From: Dipteris shenzhenensis
Taxonomy: Eukaryota > Polypodiophyta > Polypodiopsida > Gleicheniales
Reading direction: 5' to 3' (one strand)
DNA: 64,000 nucleotides
Assembly: GCA_047967505.1 (NCBI GenBank)
Contig: CM106538.1
Under the pieces are notes generated by a model that saw nothing but the letters and a program-made list of their open reading frames with translations, did no database searches and was not told where the DNA came from. A program made the position numbers and the translations under genes. Positions 1 to 11,315 of the stretch are shown here, in pieces. Position 1 is the first letter of the stretch. Each line of letters opens with the position of its first letter.

Positions 1-2740
1 ATGAGATGTTGATGGAGTTAGGGTCTTGACTTCTCTTTTAAGCCTCTGCCTGTCTGTGTGGATTTACAGCTTGGCACAGGTAGTGGTTTGTATAAGAGTA
101 CGTAGGTTTAATATTGACAGCAGCCACAGAGAACCCACCAGAAAAGCAAAAAAAAAAGTGGGGGGGGGGTTGATACGACAGTGGTGGAGGGAGCATCAGT
201 ATGGGCAGGCAGGGCAGGATAGTGTGGGCAGCCAGCCAATGATGGGCTGGGAGTGGATACCATAGGAAGTCGTTCGAGGAGACAGGAAGGAGGCATGCAA
301 AAGGGGGGCAAGGCAGCCAGGCAGAGATGGAGCAGGAGTTGAGGGAAAAGGAGAGCTAGAGGGGGTGGAAAGCTGCTCTGGGAGCAGTAAGAGCTCATGG
401 GATGGCTGATGAGGAAGGCACAGGAGGAAGAAAGGAAGCAGCAGAAGAGAAGAGATGGAGGGGGCTGAGATGGGCAGGTGGAAAGGGGGGAGCAAGCTGG
501 CAGGTTCAGGGAGCTTCAGCCTGACCCCCAAACCACGAGTCATTCCCAAGGTTCTGCTTCAACGATGACATTCCTCATGTTGTCATCTTCAACCTTCTCT
601 CAAAGAGGGTTGTTTGCCAGAACCATTGGATCAGTGGATGTACCTGAGAAAATAATAATCATGCATTGACTTTACTGAAATGGTAACTACTGAAGAGCAA
701 GAGGCTTACTGCTTCAATTGACTACGGAACTCTTCATGTCTTCTGCTAGAACAATTGGACGTGAGAACAGGCAATGGTAGGGCACACAGCCCTTGCAGAC
801 ACCTCAAACTTCATTGAAAAATTCCGGTGCTACCTTTTCTTGATCTGCTCTTGTTGAGGTATGACTTTAGTGAAGAAACGAACTCCATCTGATGAATGGA
901 TTTGAGATGGCAGATGTGATGGATCGGGGTCCTCTTAAAGGGAGCAGACCTTTTGTTGGGTACAAGTCCTGCTTCTTTGCAACATCCCTGCTCCCTTTGC
1001 CTCTCCCTTGATTAGTCTATTCTAGTACCAATGTGACAGGGATAGAGCCTACTGCTAGCTTGCCCTCCTCACGTACAGCCATAAAACTTCTACTGGCATG
1101 GAACCCTTCCTCATGTAGGAGCTTAACTGAAAGGAAGAGCATAAATTATAGACCTTCTAAAGAGAGTGTTTACTTAATTGCACAGCTGAAGTAGTTGCCT
1201 TGGCCTTGATACCAAGTGCATACAGCTGCATGAATTGCTGTGCCCGATGTCTGATGCGTGTAGGGCTGAAGGGTCTGCTTCTACTGCTGTGGCAGCCCTG
1301 CATGACCTGACTGGTCCAGACCTGCCCCAGACACTGACCTGCATATGCTACTGCTGCTCTATGGCCTGTCCTCACAGGCCCGCACCTATTTCTAGCATCT
1401 GTTTCTGCCAATTGTTAGCACAGAAGTTGTTCTATTGCCGTGTGTGCTTGCAGCCATGTGTGGCCTATGTAGTCCCCAAGGCTGCCTGATCATGGTCATA
1501 TCTCTTACACTATGCTAGGCACCATACTTCCCATCCTATGAATATGGCTCACAACCAGGAAGTGTGCCTCCTAAGCTTTATTTTAGGTACCTAAAAGGAT
1601 GCCACATCATCCTATGTCCTTTGCATGTGACAGATTCTGATAACAACATACCTTTATCGTCAACTAGGGAATTTGTATTCCTGAACTCGATTAACACCAT
1701 GCAGGATTGCATCTTAGTGGTTTTAAATGGAGTAACGACCCAGATGCAGTACTGATTCTATGCATGGTTTGAGATGGTGAACTGTTAATGGGTATCATAA
1801 TTTTACTCTTTATGACAAGTAATAAACACAGATTCACTATTTTCTTGTAAAGTTTTTTGAAAGGCTATGGGATAAATAACTAAAAACAAGAGTATCTCTG
1901 AGTATCTTGATACACACAGGGGTTTTTGATGGACAAGGGAAGTTGTTAGGCATTGGAACCAGTCCTCTACAAATTTGGAAGGAGAATAGCTGTGTAGAGG
2001 TTAGTTTTTCTGGACTTCTTTCATCATAAGAGCAAGTTATTTGGAAAGTTTGGATGGGTATGTACAAAAAACAGTTTCCATTATGAGTCCTTTTTTCTGT
2101 TTTACAGATATTCCCCATGAGTTGAAGTATAATATATTATTGTTTTGATTCCGTTTTCTGTCTCTCACCCACAGCTGCAGTTTATAATGGCCTCTAACAC
2201 ATGCCTTTAATGATCGGCACAACAATGTCTGCCGTGTTGTGTTACCCCAATCTTGTGAGACTGTAGGAGTATGAATAATGTGCTCTAGGTGCTATCCATC
2301 TGCACTAGAAACCTCAAGACCCTCTCACGACATTCCCTTATTAGGCTAAGCGTGAAATCATGCTTATTTGTTTTCTTTCTTGACGTATCAACAGCTTGCA
2401 TGATCCCTACTGCATATCCCCCTCACAGTATGGACTGGAAAGTCCGGAATGGGTATTGCGTAGCTCTGTAGACAGCTTCCAATAATCCGTAAAGTTGGCA
2501 GCATTCAGATTGAGTACACGAAATCCTAGTTTTCAGAGGAGGTATTTGGAGTCAAGCCTTCAACGGTCTTTTCGAGAGCGTCAATTCCAATGCTTATACA
2601 TGAGATGATATGAAGGATACATTGGCCCTGTTCTTTGCGACCTTATGTGTCAAGAGATATGTAGTTACTGGTTGCAGTGTCTGTTCTTTTTGAGATATTG
2701 AGATACTTTGCTATCTGTACTGTGGTATTGGTCAGGGCGT
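1..2740. other. No recognisable gene; anonymous intergenic DNA
   Basis: Only short, low-complexity or antisense-overlapping reading frames are present, and none resembles a family I know. An A-run followed by a G-rich run at about 148-170 looks like a decayed retroposon tail next to a simple repeat. Nothing else can be supported. Confidence 0.5.
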
Positions 2741-2746
2741 ACTCTA

Positions 2747-2985
2747 TTTATCTATCTGTGTGAGTGTGTGTGTACATTTACATATATTGTATAGATACTT
2801 GTGTGCACATTTTTATGTCTAGGTCAATAGATGTGTATGTATGCATACATATATATGTACAAACACAGGTACATACATGCATTGATGCATGTCTAGGTGT
2901 ATAGATGCATTTCTCAGTGTATGTATGCATACATATGTATGTACAAATACAGGTTCATACATGCATTGATGCATGCATGCATGTC
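2747..2985. repeat. TG/CATA microsatellite with an imperfect 84-bp tandem duplication
   Basis: The stretch opens with a (TG)n run and continues as alternating purine-pyrimidine sequence rich in GTAT, CATA and GCAT. A block starting at 2835 recurs at 2919 (period 84 bp) with a few substitutions. Short frames over it are repeat artefacts. Confidence 0.8.
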
Positions 2986-3110
2986 GTGAGATTGAAACTG
3001 CACTATCTGCTGTGTTTTCGAAGGAGAGTTTGGGCATGTTCCTGGATTCCGTCAGAGTATGCAGCGGAAGTTTGCATGTGGAAGAGAGATGCAGGAATTC
3101 GACTAGGGAG

Positions 3111-3240
3111 AAAAGAAAGAAAGAAAGAAAGAAATTTTATTAGAGTCTTCAGAAGACCGATGGGTCTATGAGACTGAAAGAAAACCTGATACAAAGTAAG
3201 GGTGGAGCTACTGAAACGAGCATCATCACCCGTGCTGAAT
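3111..3240 (-). mobile_element. 3' end of a non-LTR retroposon with a (TTTC)n tail, copy 1
   Basis: Read on the minus strand, this ends in a TTTC simple-repeat tail (the plus strand shows AAAG repeats at 3111-3134). The adjoining about 100 bp match a second copy at 58396-58520, including the stretch around GACCGATGGGTCTATGAGAC. A shared unique body next to a short tandem tail is how LINE or SINE 3' ends look. No coding part is attached. Confidence 0.6.
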
Positions 3241-3690
3241 CCTAAGTTTGATCATACATAATCAAATACATCTGGATGTAACAATGAAAAGAAAAGGACT
3301 GGAGCGGAGCGGAATCCTCCGTATGTCATGTCGCCCAGGCTGGTGCATAGCCGGTGATGGGACATTGGCGCCTGTCAAGGGGTGCCGTGCACAATAAACT
3401 GCAATTGACTGATCGAAAACTGTGCTGGAAAAGCTCTGATCCTGACTGCTGAGAAAACCACTTATGGAAGATACAATCTGAGGCGGGAATTGTGCCCTAG
3501 CATACTCTACACACAGGCTGAACTGCGCCTCTGGATGACTGCAAAATAAGGCAGAAGTGTGCCTCAGTAAGTTAGACTACAAGGGCAAATAAACCTTATT
3601 TATAGGAGGGGGGATAGGCTGCAGCCTGGCTGACCTGGTCTGCTGGTCGGCTGACCTGACCCTGGTCAAGTTTGAAAATAGGTGGAAAAC
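3241..3690. other. No gene seen
   Basis: No coding or structural feature is supported here. The sequence may be more body of the retroposon whose tail lies at 3111, but no alignment partner is long enough to say so. Confidence 0.35.
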
Positions 3691-4680
3691 AAGAGTCAGA
3701 ACATAAAGAACTTGGGAGCTATGCTTCCCCCTTTGCAATCCGAAACGATTTCCAACCTGTCCTCACCTCGAACTGGTATAGTATACTTATCACAAATGCA
3801 CATATCACCTGACCGCTGCTGAAGGTCCTGAAATTGCTCTAATGTGCCTTGAAGAACCACCATCCATGATCCACTCCCAAGAATCACCAACGGTGTGACC
3901 TATTGCCTCCCTACTGGAAGAAGGTGGAGCTTGGGTGTCCATGCTCTCCACATGTACAAATTCTGGGGTTGTCATGGCTGCAGCTTAGGAACCTGATACC
4001 CTTCTTGTGGCTCCGCTCAGGGCATTTCCTCCGGTAGTGGGCCTTCTCGCCTCAGTAATTTACAGGTTTCATTCACCGTCAAGGTCTCACAATCTGCATC
4101 CGACTTCTTTTCTGAAGGATTTTCTTTACGTTGTTGTTGTTGTTGTCGTCTTGCCCTTTTGCCTGCGGGACGGCCAAGGCTTCTGATCCTCTGCCCTGTG
4201 GAGGGTTGTTGAACCGCTCCTCTTGGCCCAACACCATGGGCACAACCTCCTCCACGTGAGAGTGTTGAGTCTCTCAGTGGTAATCAAAGAGGAGTAGAAT
4301 GCTGAGGACTGCAACGAGAAGATGGGACAGCAAGGTGATGGCCATATCCTAGGACAATATTTCCTTCCTAGCTTGAAGGATCTCGTGTTGAAGAGCTTGC
4401 AGCTTGTTGATGTGCTTCTGCATGGTCGTTGGCTTTGTGGGGCTCAGCACACGGATCTGCACTTTCAAGGAGACACACTTGATGGGTGATACCCTATTGT
4501 TCCTTTGGCCAGCTTTATGTGCTTCACGTGATTGATCACCCAAGGGGCACAAGTGAGGAGGATGAAGGAACGTGGTTGGGCATTGACACGATCCCACAAC
4601 CGTGCCAAAGTTTCTTGCTCTTTCGGTCCATGATGCCAAAGTCCACATCGTGGGGATTTGGCCTAACAATTGCAACGAGA
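3691..4680 (-). pseudogene. Degenerate gag-like region (low confidence)
   Basis: Minus-strand frames at about 4000-4090 contain GEKAHYRRKCP, which resembles the second half of a CCHC zinc knuckle (GHxxxxC) with an in-frame stop where the first cysteines should be. A following CTCGEHGHPS could be a second decayed knuckle. Upstream on the same strand (4349-4675) a frame ends in a helical, Gln/Lys-rich stretch. These fit a decayed retrotransposon gag, but no protease or RT supports it. A chance resemblance is possible. Confidence 0.25.
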
Positions 4681-4766
4681 ATGAAATCCACCAAGTTGTA
4701 ATGAAGGGGAAAAGGGGTTAATTTAGGGATGCTTTAGTGAGGGTTAGAGGGGATAATGGAGGGTAC

Positions 4767-4774
4767 TATATAAG
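4767..4774 (+). promoter_or_regulatory. TATA-box-like sequence, possibly in a solo LTR
   Basis: TATATAAG is followed by a pyrimidine-rich tract (4800-4892), a layout common in LTRs and plant promoters. No complete coding region follows it, so it may be an LTR remnant rather than a host promoter. Confidence 0.35.
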
Positions 4775-4860
4775 GCCAAGCCCTTCACTCTTGTAGTACC
4801 TCTTGATGTGACATCTAATCCGATCTACGCTCCCTCCTCCTCCTTCCTACTTGCTGCCTA

Positions 4861-4862
<2 letters not shown>

Positions 4863-4892
<30 letters not shown>
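4863..4892. repeat. (CT)n microsatellite
   Basis: Nearly pure CT dinucleotide run. It makes the Ser-Leu repeat of an overlapping frame (4851-5171) that I do not accept as a gene. Confidence 0.9.
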
Positions 4893-5171
4893 TCCACATT
4901 GTATGCAACAGAAGTTATGCCAACAACTCAACACAACTGTCTCGACATCGAAGCTATTGGTGATAGCTTCAAAGGACCTGTGACACTAGGAGGCAGCATG
5001 ACAAGAAGCCCTAGCCTCAACTTCGTGAGCAAGGCTCTACGCCAATGGGGCCACTGCATTTGCAAAGACCTCTATGCTTGCGGGATAGGGGCACAACCCA
5101 ATCTTCTCAATAAGCTCCGATTGCTGAACCGACCTGTGGAGGGAGCCACTACGAGGTCTGAGCCATTGTGA

Positions 5172-5776
5172 AAGTGGTTGTCACACGTGTGCTGCTATGC
5201 TGAGCCGCCATGCGAAGGCTTGCTGAGGTAATCGGCTAATCAACAGGGATCCGTAGTGTGCTGTTGTGCTGACCCGCCATGTGCCCTCGCTGATTTCCTC
5301 TGCCCCAATGCACACCCAACGCTAACGAACTGCTCGATGGCGTGAAGCAGACGCAAACATCTCGTCGTTGCTCGTCATCGCTCATCGTCCTAATTTGCAT
5401 TATCCACTCCTACCGGCAAGCTTCGCCATGCACCGGATTCACAACCGCATTCGCAACTGTGATGGCTCGCCGCGTGTAGTTCGTTGCTGTTGCATCTCGG
5501 TCGCTGCTGCAGACCTTGATTCCTAAGGTTAGACTCACTCTAGGTTAGTCGGCTTGGTTTAGTTAGGTCAGCTAGCTCGCCTGACTAGGTTTTGGTTGGT
5601 TGGATTAGGTTTAGGTCTTGTTGGGTCAGTTAATATGGGGTTAGGTTAGGTAAATCTAACTAGGGGTAGACTTAGTCATGGTTTGGTTAGGTTAGACTAA
5701 CCACCTGTCCTAACTGTCCTAGAGGTCTTAGGTTGGGGCTATGCTAACTGTCCGTGGTGACTTACGACCCGAACCA
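5172..5776. other. Anonymous DNA with degenerate GGTTAG-type direct repeats
   Basis: At 5520-5740 short words such as TTAGGTT, GGTTAG and TAGGTCA recur irregularly. They are not in phase and do not form a telomeric TTTAGGG array. No gene is seen. Confidence 0.5.
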
Positions 5777-5785
5777 CCCCCCCCC

Positions 5786-5817
<32 letters not shown>
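5777..5817. repeat. Poly(C), short A-run and (GA)n microsatellite
   Basis: A C-run, then A-run, then about 13 GA dinucleotides. Overlapping frames encode Arg-Glu or Ser-Leu repeats and are artefacts. Confidence 0.9.
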
Positions 5818-6139
5818 CCTTGGCAGCCCAAATTTGCAGGCTTTTACCAACCCTTACTAGGCTGTTTGCAGACCATTTTGCAGCCTCATTTTCAGCTCCA
5901 TTTCGAAGCATCTTCACCCACCTTCTTTCGAGCCTCCCCATCACATGTCCAACTGTGAGACAGGCAGGAATTGACAGCATTCCAGTGCATGTGTATGCAT
6001 TTGGCAAAGTGGGACTGCAGCAAAGCCGTATTACACACCATGGGACAATCATATGCCTATGGAAGGCAACATGCTTCTAGTTTTGGGCAGCTTATACAGG
6101 GCTTTAAGCAGTATGCAACAAGCGTAGGGCAGCTTCAGT

Positions 6140-6440
6140 GTGAGGAAGACTCACATGCCATTGGAATCCTTTTGATTGCCATCCGCAATCTGTTATATCG
6201 CATTACATTGGATGTGTTGCATCATGTATTTTTTCCTTTTGGGCTTATTGAGAGAATTGTCATGCATTGGATTTCAGGAGCTGAAATGCACTTTGCTTCA
6301 CCAGCTAGTGTGTTGCATGGTCGGGATATATATGATGGTTGTTGTACCTTACATATCCAGATATTCGATTTGACAGACATGTCCGTCTATGCTAAATGTG
6401 GAGATTCAAATGCCATAGACCAGCCACTAGTTGGGGCTAT
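6140..6440 (+). pseudogene. Relic of a polypyrimidine-tract-binding protein (PTB/hnRNP I-like) RRM
   Basis: The frame at 5971-6573 (200 codons) holds a block close to an internal RRM of plant PTB-like splicing regulators. It contains the RRM beta1/alpha1 signature ILLIAIRNLLYRITLDVLHH, then VFFPFGLIERIV, and after a gap the very characteristic LHGRDIYDGCCTLHIQ, then DLTDMSVYAKCGDS. The segment that normally links the two halves is shortened, so the RRM would not fold normally. Sequence on both sides of the block is unlike PTB. I see no introns inside the block, so a processed retrocopy is possible, although one exon would look the same. It lies just outside the chromovirus LTR. Family identification is fairly firm; its status as a dead copy is inferred from truncation. 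Confidence 0.7.
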
Positions 6441-6599
6441 GATGCCGAGGGGAGTTATGTCAAAGGCTATGCAAGCCGATAAAAGTGGACAGCTACCATC
6501 TGAGGAGAATGCAGTCATGCCAATGCTGGTAATGCAGCCAACACAGCCCAGCCATGCTATGCCTCTCCCCTAGTGCACAGCCAAATCACACTTCAAAGC

Positions 6600-8109
6600 C
6601 ATTGAAGATGCTTCAATATGCAGGACAATAAATTGATTGTCTCCAGGCCATTAAGCTGCAAATACAAAAGGGTTTCATGGGGATAGCTGCTTAAATAAAA
6701 ACAGCATCCCTCATGATGGAAACAAATATGGACAGCAAGAGAGAGAAGGCTGTCATATCAGTTTGCAAGACCCATACATCGCTCTAGATGATGCCCTGGC
6801 CGTTCAGCATACTTATGGAAGAAACACCTATATGCAAGGTTATGGAACAAGCCTACATAACAGTGACAATGAAGCATGCCTGATGGATGAAAAGACAGAT
6901 GATGAGCCACACAATGATGAGCTAGCATATGATGGAAAATTAAGATGGAGATGTTGACAGCAAGGTAAGGCCTTGGATGCGCTTACACTTGATGCTCTTA
7001 GGCATGCAAACTTTGAGGACAAAGTTTTTGAGGCAGAGGTGAGTATCCAGCATTGTATGATCTCCGTAAAGGAAGAAAATATAGAAGACCACACCAATGA
7101 TAGCAAAGGATGCCAAAGTAAATTTACACACAATGATGAGGAGCAGCTTGTGCAGCAAGAGCAAGATATGCATGACACGTTAAATCTTGAAGCTGCATTA
7201 CAACACATTCAGAAGCATGACAGTGGGGGATATGGCCACAACTTTAACCTAACTAATGTCCTTCACTACTACTCATTAGGTGAGTTTTTGCCTTCTACAC
7301 TCAGCAGCCATAATGAGAACAATGGCAGCTCATAGGATAAACGAAAGGGCAGAGCATCGGAAGGGTGTCCCTATGCTGCGTGCAACATGTGATAAATATC
7401 GTTGCCATGTATTGGTACTTGCAAAAGCAAATTCATGTGCACACGATGAGGCTGAACAAAGCTGCGAGAGTAATGTCAGGACTAGTAATTATAGTACATC
7501 AAGGTTGACCACTAGTAATATGCAGATATCTCTAGTAGAAATTCAGAAATATGTAAAATAGCTATTTGTCCTGCAAGCTGCAGACATAAGGCAGCTAGAC
7601 AAGCCCCGAGATCCAGTTCTTATGATTGCAGTCGTAATGCAGTGTGATGTTGGGGTTTTTGGGTCACAAGTTTTTGCATATCTATCATCAAGGCATTATG
7701 CTTCTTTATACTGCATGCAGTTATTTCAGCTCGTCAACAATGAAGGTTCATGGATGTTGGTATCACATGGAGACCACCCATATGTTTGCGAGTTCCTTCA
7801 TGGTCACTTGCAATGTAATCAAAGATGGGAATCATGCTGTTGTATCGAAGTGGTGCTTAATAGACAAACTTTCAAGCCTTGACGGAAATGGGTCCATTGT
7901 ACTTTCAGATTTGAGCATCGTGGCTATGGAACTGAAATTTTTGATGCAATTATTTTCAAGGGATAATGCATTACACAGCCCTATGTGCATGCCACTATTT
8001 CAGCCCATTCCTGACACAACCCCAGCACTCCCGAGACCTCTGATTTGCAAACAAACACAAGAACACACCAAGCGTGAGGAATCTGATCAGGCTGCTCACC
8101 ACCCAACCA
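6600..8109 (+). other. Unidentified region with several short open frames
   Basis: Plus-strand frames at 6763-6957, 6973-7335 (120 aa, acidic and His/Gln-rich, no stop) and 7644-8000 are open but match no family I know. Composition is ordinary coding-like sequence rather than simple repeat. They may be further exons or 3' sequence of the PTB-like locus at 6.1-6.4 kb, or an unrelated captured fragment. The last frame runs on into the chromovirus LTR, so its C-terminus is certainly artificial. Confidence 0.3.
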
Positions 8110-8542
8110 TGACATCTACGGGATGTGATCCTGAATCAGGAGATGTTCCCTCCGAGCCAAGAGCTGAGCTAATGGCACGAACTCCCAACCATATCCTAAC
8201 TAGCCTGGTGTCCCATACCACTAGGTGGCGCCGTGAGGCCTGGAATCTGCTGTTGGGCCTTGGGCTACGCTATGATGCAAGCGCGTGTCCGCGACTCTAT
8301 CTAGGATCAAACCTAGCACCTAGGAACGAGACTTGCTCCCATCGGCTCCTTGAGAACTGAACCTCTGGGCCCCTTATATAGACTCGAGCCCCAAGGGCCA
8401 AAAATAGCGAAGACCTCTAATTGGTTCGTACCCTTACCACTCAACCCAAGAATCAAGCTTGCCTAGCCCTAAGCCTCCCCAGGCTACCTGAGCTAGTCTT
8501 GTGTACCCAGTACATGTTAGATACCAATCCGTGCACATGACA
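8110..8542 (-). repeat. Probable 3' LTR of the chromovirus
   Basis: On the minus strand a candidate LTR starts TGTCATGTGCACGG just after a purine-rich tract (GAGGAGAGAAAG) downstream of the chromodomain, and ends CCCGTAGATGTCA. A TATATAAGGGG box (plus-strand 8370-8380) lies about one third into it, as expected for the U3/R boundary. Ends are chosen from TG...CA and motif placement, since there is no second LTR to compare. Confidence 0.55.
8370..8380 (-). promoter_or_regulatory. LTR TATA box
   Basis: TATATAAGGGG on the minus strand inside the putative chromovirus LTR. It would start transcription toward lower coordinates, that is toward the U5 end. Confidence 0.5.
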
Positions 8543-8600
8543 TACTTTCTCTCCTCTAAGAACTCATTCTTGAGTTCGCTAAAAAACCCGAGAATGTCCT

Positions 8601-9126
8601 CTAGAGGTTCTGTAATGTCTCCCATGTTGCATCCTCCTCAACACGATCCTTCCACTTGATCTTGTATTCCGTGATAGTTCTATTACGAATCTGTCTTTTA
8701 CAGAATTCGAGAATACTCTCAGGTTCGTGTGGAATAAAAGTCAAATCTGTAATTTCTATTATTTCTTGAGGAGAAACAAGTTGATCATTTGCACCCAGTA
8801 ACTCTTTCAATCTGCTGACATGAAACATTGGATGTACTTTAACATCAGGAGGCAATTCTAGTTTATATGCAACTGGTCCAATTCTTTTAATAATCTTGAA
8901 AGAACCACAGTATCTGGGGGATAATTTCGGAACCAAACCAGTACTTACTATAGGCTCTTGGATTCCTTGGGAATACGCAAATACACCAGTGTTCCTTCAG
9001 AGAACTCTCTGGGTGAACAATGCCTATTAGCATAAAATCTGTCCCGATCTTGGGCACTTCTAATAGACTCCTTGGTAAACAGCAACATTTCTTGCATGTC
9101 TTGCAAGAATGTCTTTGCAGCATCAT
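8601..9126 (-). pseudogene. Chromovirus integrase C-terminus with chromodomain
   Basis: Two overlapping minus-strand frames (9126-8887, then 8936-8601) carry the end of integrase. The GPY/F-like part includes [20 protein letters not shown] and [12 protein letters not shown]. It is followed by a chromodomain-type ending with [14 protein letters not shown] near residues 92-106 of the second frame. In chromoviruses this module binds histone marks and steers integration into heterochromatin. One aromatic-cage position is not obvious and the frame shifts near 8900, so the protein is not intact. Confidence 0.85.
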
Positions 9127-9127
9127 T

Positions 9128-9724
9128 TTAAATTCCCTTTAACCCAACCATAACTGGTGACTTAGGTTGAAACTCGTACATAAGCATAAAAGGATTGTAA
9201 CTAGTACTTGAATGCTTTGCATTGTTGTAAGCAAATTCGATCATGGGGAGAGAATCTTCCCATGAAGATTGTCTCTTAGAAATATATGCCCAAAGCATAT
9301 CTTCAACCAATTGGTTGACCTTCTCTGTACTGCCATCAGATTGTGCATGATCTGAGGAACTCATACTTAGAGTAGTTTCCAACTTCTCAAAAACAAGTGT
9401 TCAGAAGTTGCTTGTAAACTTCAAGTCCTTGTCGCTGATTATGTTAGACAGCAAACCATACGGCTTAAACAAGTGGTCCACAAACTCGTGAGTCAGTTGA
9501 ACAGCTGAGATGGTTGCTCTAGTAGGTAAGAATCTAGCCATTTTTGTCAGACGGTCCACTATGACCTGAATGGAGTCATGACCCCTGCAAGTTCTAGGCA
9601 AACTTGTAATAAAATCCATGGAAATACTTTCCCATTTATTACTCGGGATTTGCAATGGCTGTAATAAACCCGTGTTTCTAAGGCGTTTTGCCTTAGTAAC
9701 CTGACAAACCCAGCAACCTACCAC
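9128..9724 (-). pseudogene. Chromovirus integrase core
   Basis: The minus-strand frame 9724-9401 has the CC half of the HHCC zinc site (GCWVCQVTKAKR) and the first catalytic Asp in SISMDFITSLPR, then ISDKDLKF with the second Asp. A frameshift near 9390 moves the third acidic residue (GSTEKVNQLVE) to the frame 9382-9128. The HH half lies at the end of the preceding frame (HDAPSAGHLGIHR). The DDE site is therefore complete in sequence but split between frames. Confidence 0.9.
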
Positions 9725-9730
9725 AAGTTT

Positions 9731-10880
9731 TCAATAAAAGCACGCAGGCCAATAAAAGGTATGTTTCACAAGAGATAGAGTCCGATGTATACCTAGATGT
9801 CCAGCACTAGGAGCATCATGGCACTCCCAGAGAATCTTGGATCGAAGATCCGAAACATCTGGCACACATATCTTTCCATTTTGGAACAGCAAGCCGTTCC
9901 TAATCATCCACTGACCTCCCGCCGCCTGTACCGTAGGTGGCACAATCCCTGAGTCCTGGTCAACCATGGAGCTCCCATCTTGGACTTTCTGCCAATAAGA
10001 ATTGGAATGACTATCAGTTACGCAAAGCCCTCTCAAGGATTGAAATAGGTCTGAGGATATTTCCGTAAATGACATAGCATTTATAAACTTAACTCGACTT
10101 AAGGCATCCGCCACATTATTCATCGAACTCTTTTGATAACGTATTTCAAAATCAAAATCTTGCATTAACTCTGCCCATCTAGCCTTTCTTCCCCTCAATT
10201 TAGACCCATCACACACATACTTGATTGACTGATGATCTGTCAATACAAGAAACTTCGAACCATACAAGTAGTGTCTCCAAACCTTCAGAGCATACACAAC
10301 TGCATAGAGTTCTTTTTCTAGTGTGGGCCAACGATATTGGGTGTTGTCTAGCTTCTTACTCTCAAAAGTTACAGGTCTACCCTCTTGGAATAAAGCTGCC
10401 CCAATCGCAAAATCACTCGCATCGGCCTCTAAAACATAAGGCCGGGTAGGATCGGGTAATGCAAGAACGGGTGCTTCCTTGATAGTTAACTTCAAGGTTT
10501 CAAAAGCCTTGTTGAATGCATCATTCCAAGAGATCGGCTGGGTAGACCTACGTCCATGACCTTTCAATATGTTGGTCAAAGGTGCCGTGATATTGGAATA
10601 ATCACGCACAGAGTTCCGTAGAAAAACCGTGAATCCTAGGAAAGAACGAAGTTGTTTCACAGTCTGAGAGATAGGCCATTCCAAAACCTTCTGGATACGA
10701 TCCAGATCAGTGCTAATACCTTCATAAGAAATCTTGTGTCCTAAGTAAATGATCTCCTTCATGAAGAAGTCACATTTACTCATCTTGGCATAGAGCTTAT
10801 GCTGTCTTAGTATAACTAAGACAATCCGGAGATGTCCAATGTGATCCTCTAGCGTTCGGCTATACCAAGTTGTCATCTAA
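9731..10880 (-). pseudogene. Chromovirus RT thumb/connection, RNase H and integrase zinc region
   Basis: A 381-codon minus-strand frame starts inside the RT palm: YSRTLEDHIGHL follows the catalytic FLDD, which sits in the neighbouring frame at about 10873-10885. It continues through RT (YLGHKISYEGIS, FLGFTVFLR) and RNase H (YVLEADASDFAIGAALFQ, ELYAVVYALKVWRHYL, VLTDHQSIKY), and ends in the integrase HH motif. RNase H catalytic D-E-D look intact. The break at the FLDD motif is one frameshift. Confidence 0.92.
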
Positions 10881-10931
10881 GAACACGACAATGAATTTGC
10901 CCATAAAATCTCGGAACAAATCGTTCATCAT

Positions 10932-11315
10932 CTACTGAAAGGTAGCAGGAGCATTGGTCAAACCAAAAGGTAATACGAGAAACTCATATTGGCAATACCT
11001 AGTTCGGAATATGGTTCTATCTATGTGTTTAGCATAGATACGGATTTGATGATAACCCGTACGCAAATCAATATTAGTGAAATACTTCGCTCTGGCCAAA
11101 TGGTCTATCAAATCATCGGAACGAGGAAGAGGGTATCGATTCTTAATTGTCACTTTATTCAATCGTTTATAATCTATACACATTATCCATGAATTATCTT
11201 TCTTCTTTCTTAAGAGGACAGGTGTTCCCCAAGGTGATTTACTTAGGCGAATATAGCCCATATTCAGATAATCTTGTCGCTGTGAAGCTAACTCATCCTC
11301 CTCAAGCTGGATCAT
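10932..11315 (-). pseudogene. Chromovirus reverse transcriptase, N-terminal half
   Basis: The frame contains RT blocks 1-4: [55 protein letters not shown] and [20 protein letters not shown] replaces the next codon, then FLDD follows before the frame shifts. Length and motif spacing are normal for Ty3/gypsy RT. It overlaps the protease-region frame by 4 bases, but this is a decayed polyprotein, not separate genes. Confidence 0.92.

Noticed and set aside
4851-5171. 106-codon frame starting MLPTLSLSLS
   Set aside because: Starts in a CT microsatellite and shows no known domain; could be leader sequence of an LTR element.
5520-5740. Telomere-like TTAGG/GGTTAG words
   Set aside because: Words are irregular, not tandem and not TTTAGGG; no interstitial telomere array.
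7644-8360. 238-codon frame taken as a single protein
   Set aside because: Its second half lies in the chromovirus LTR, so the frame is a chance fusion.
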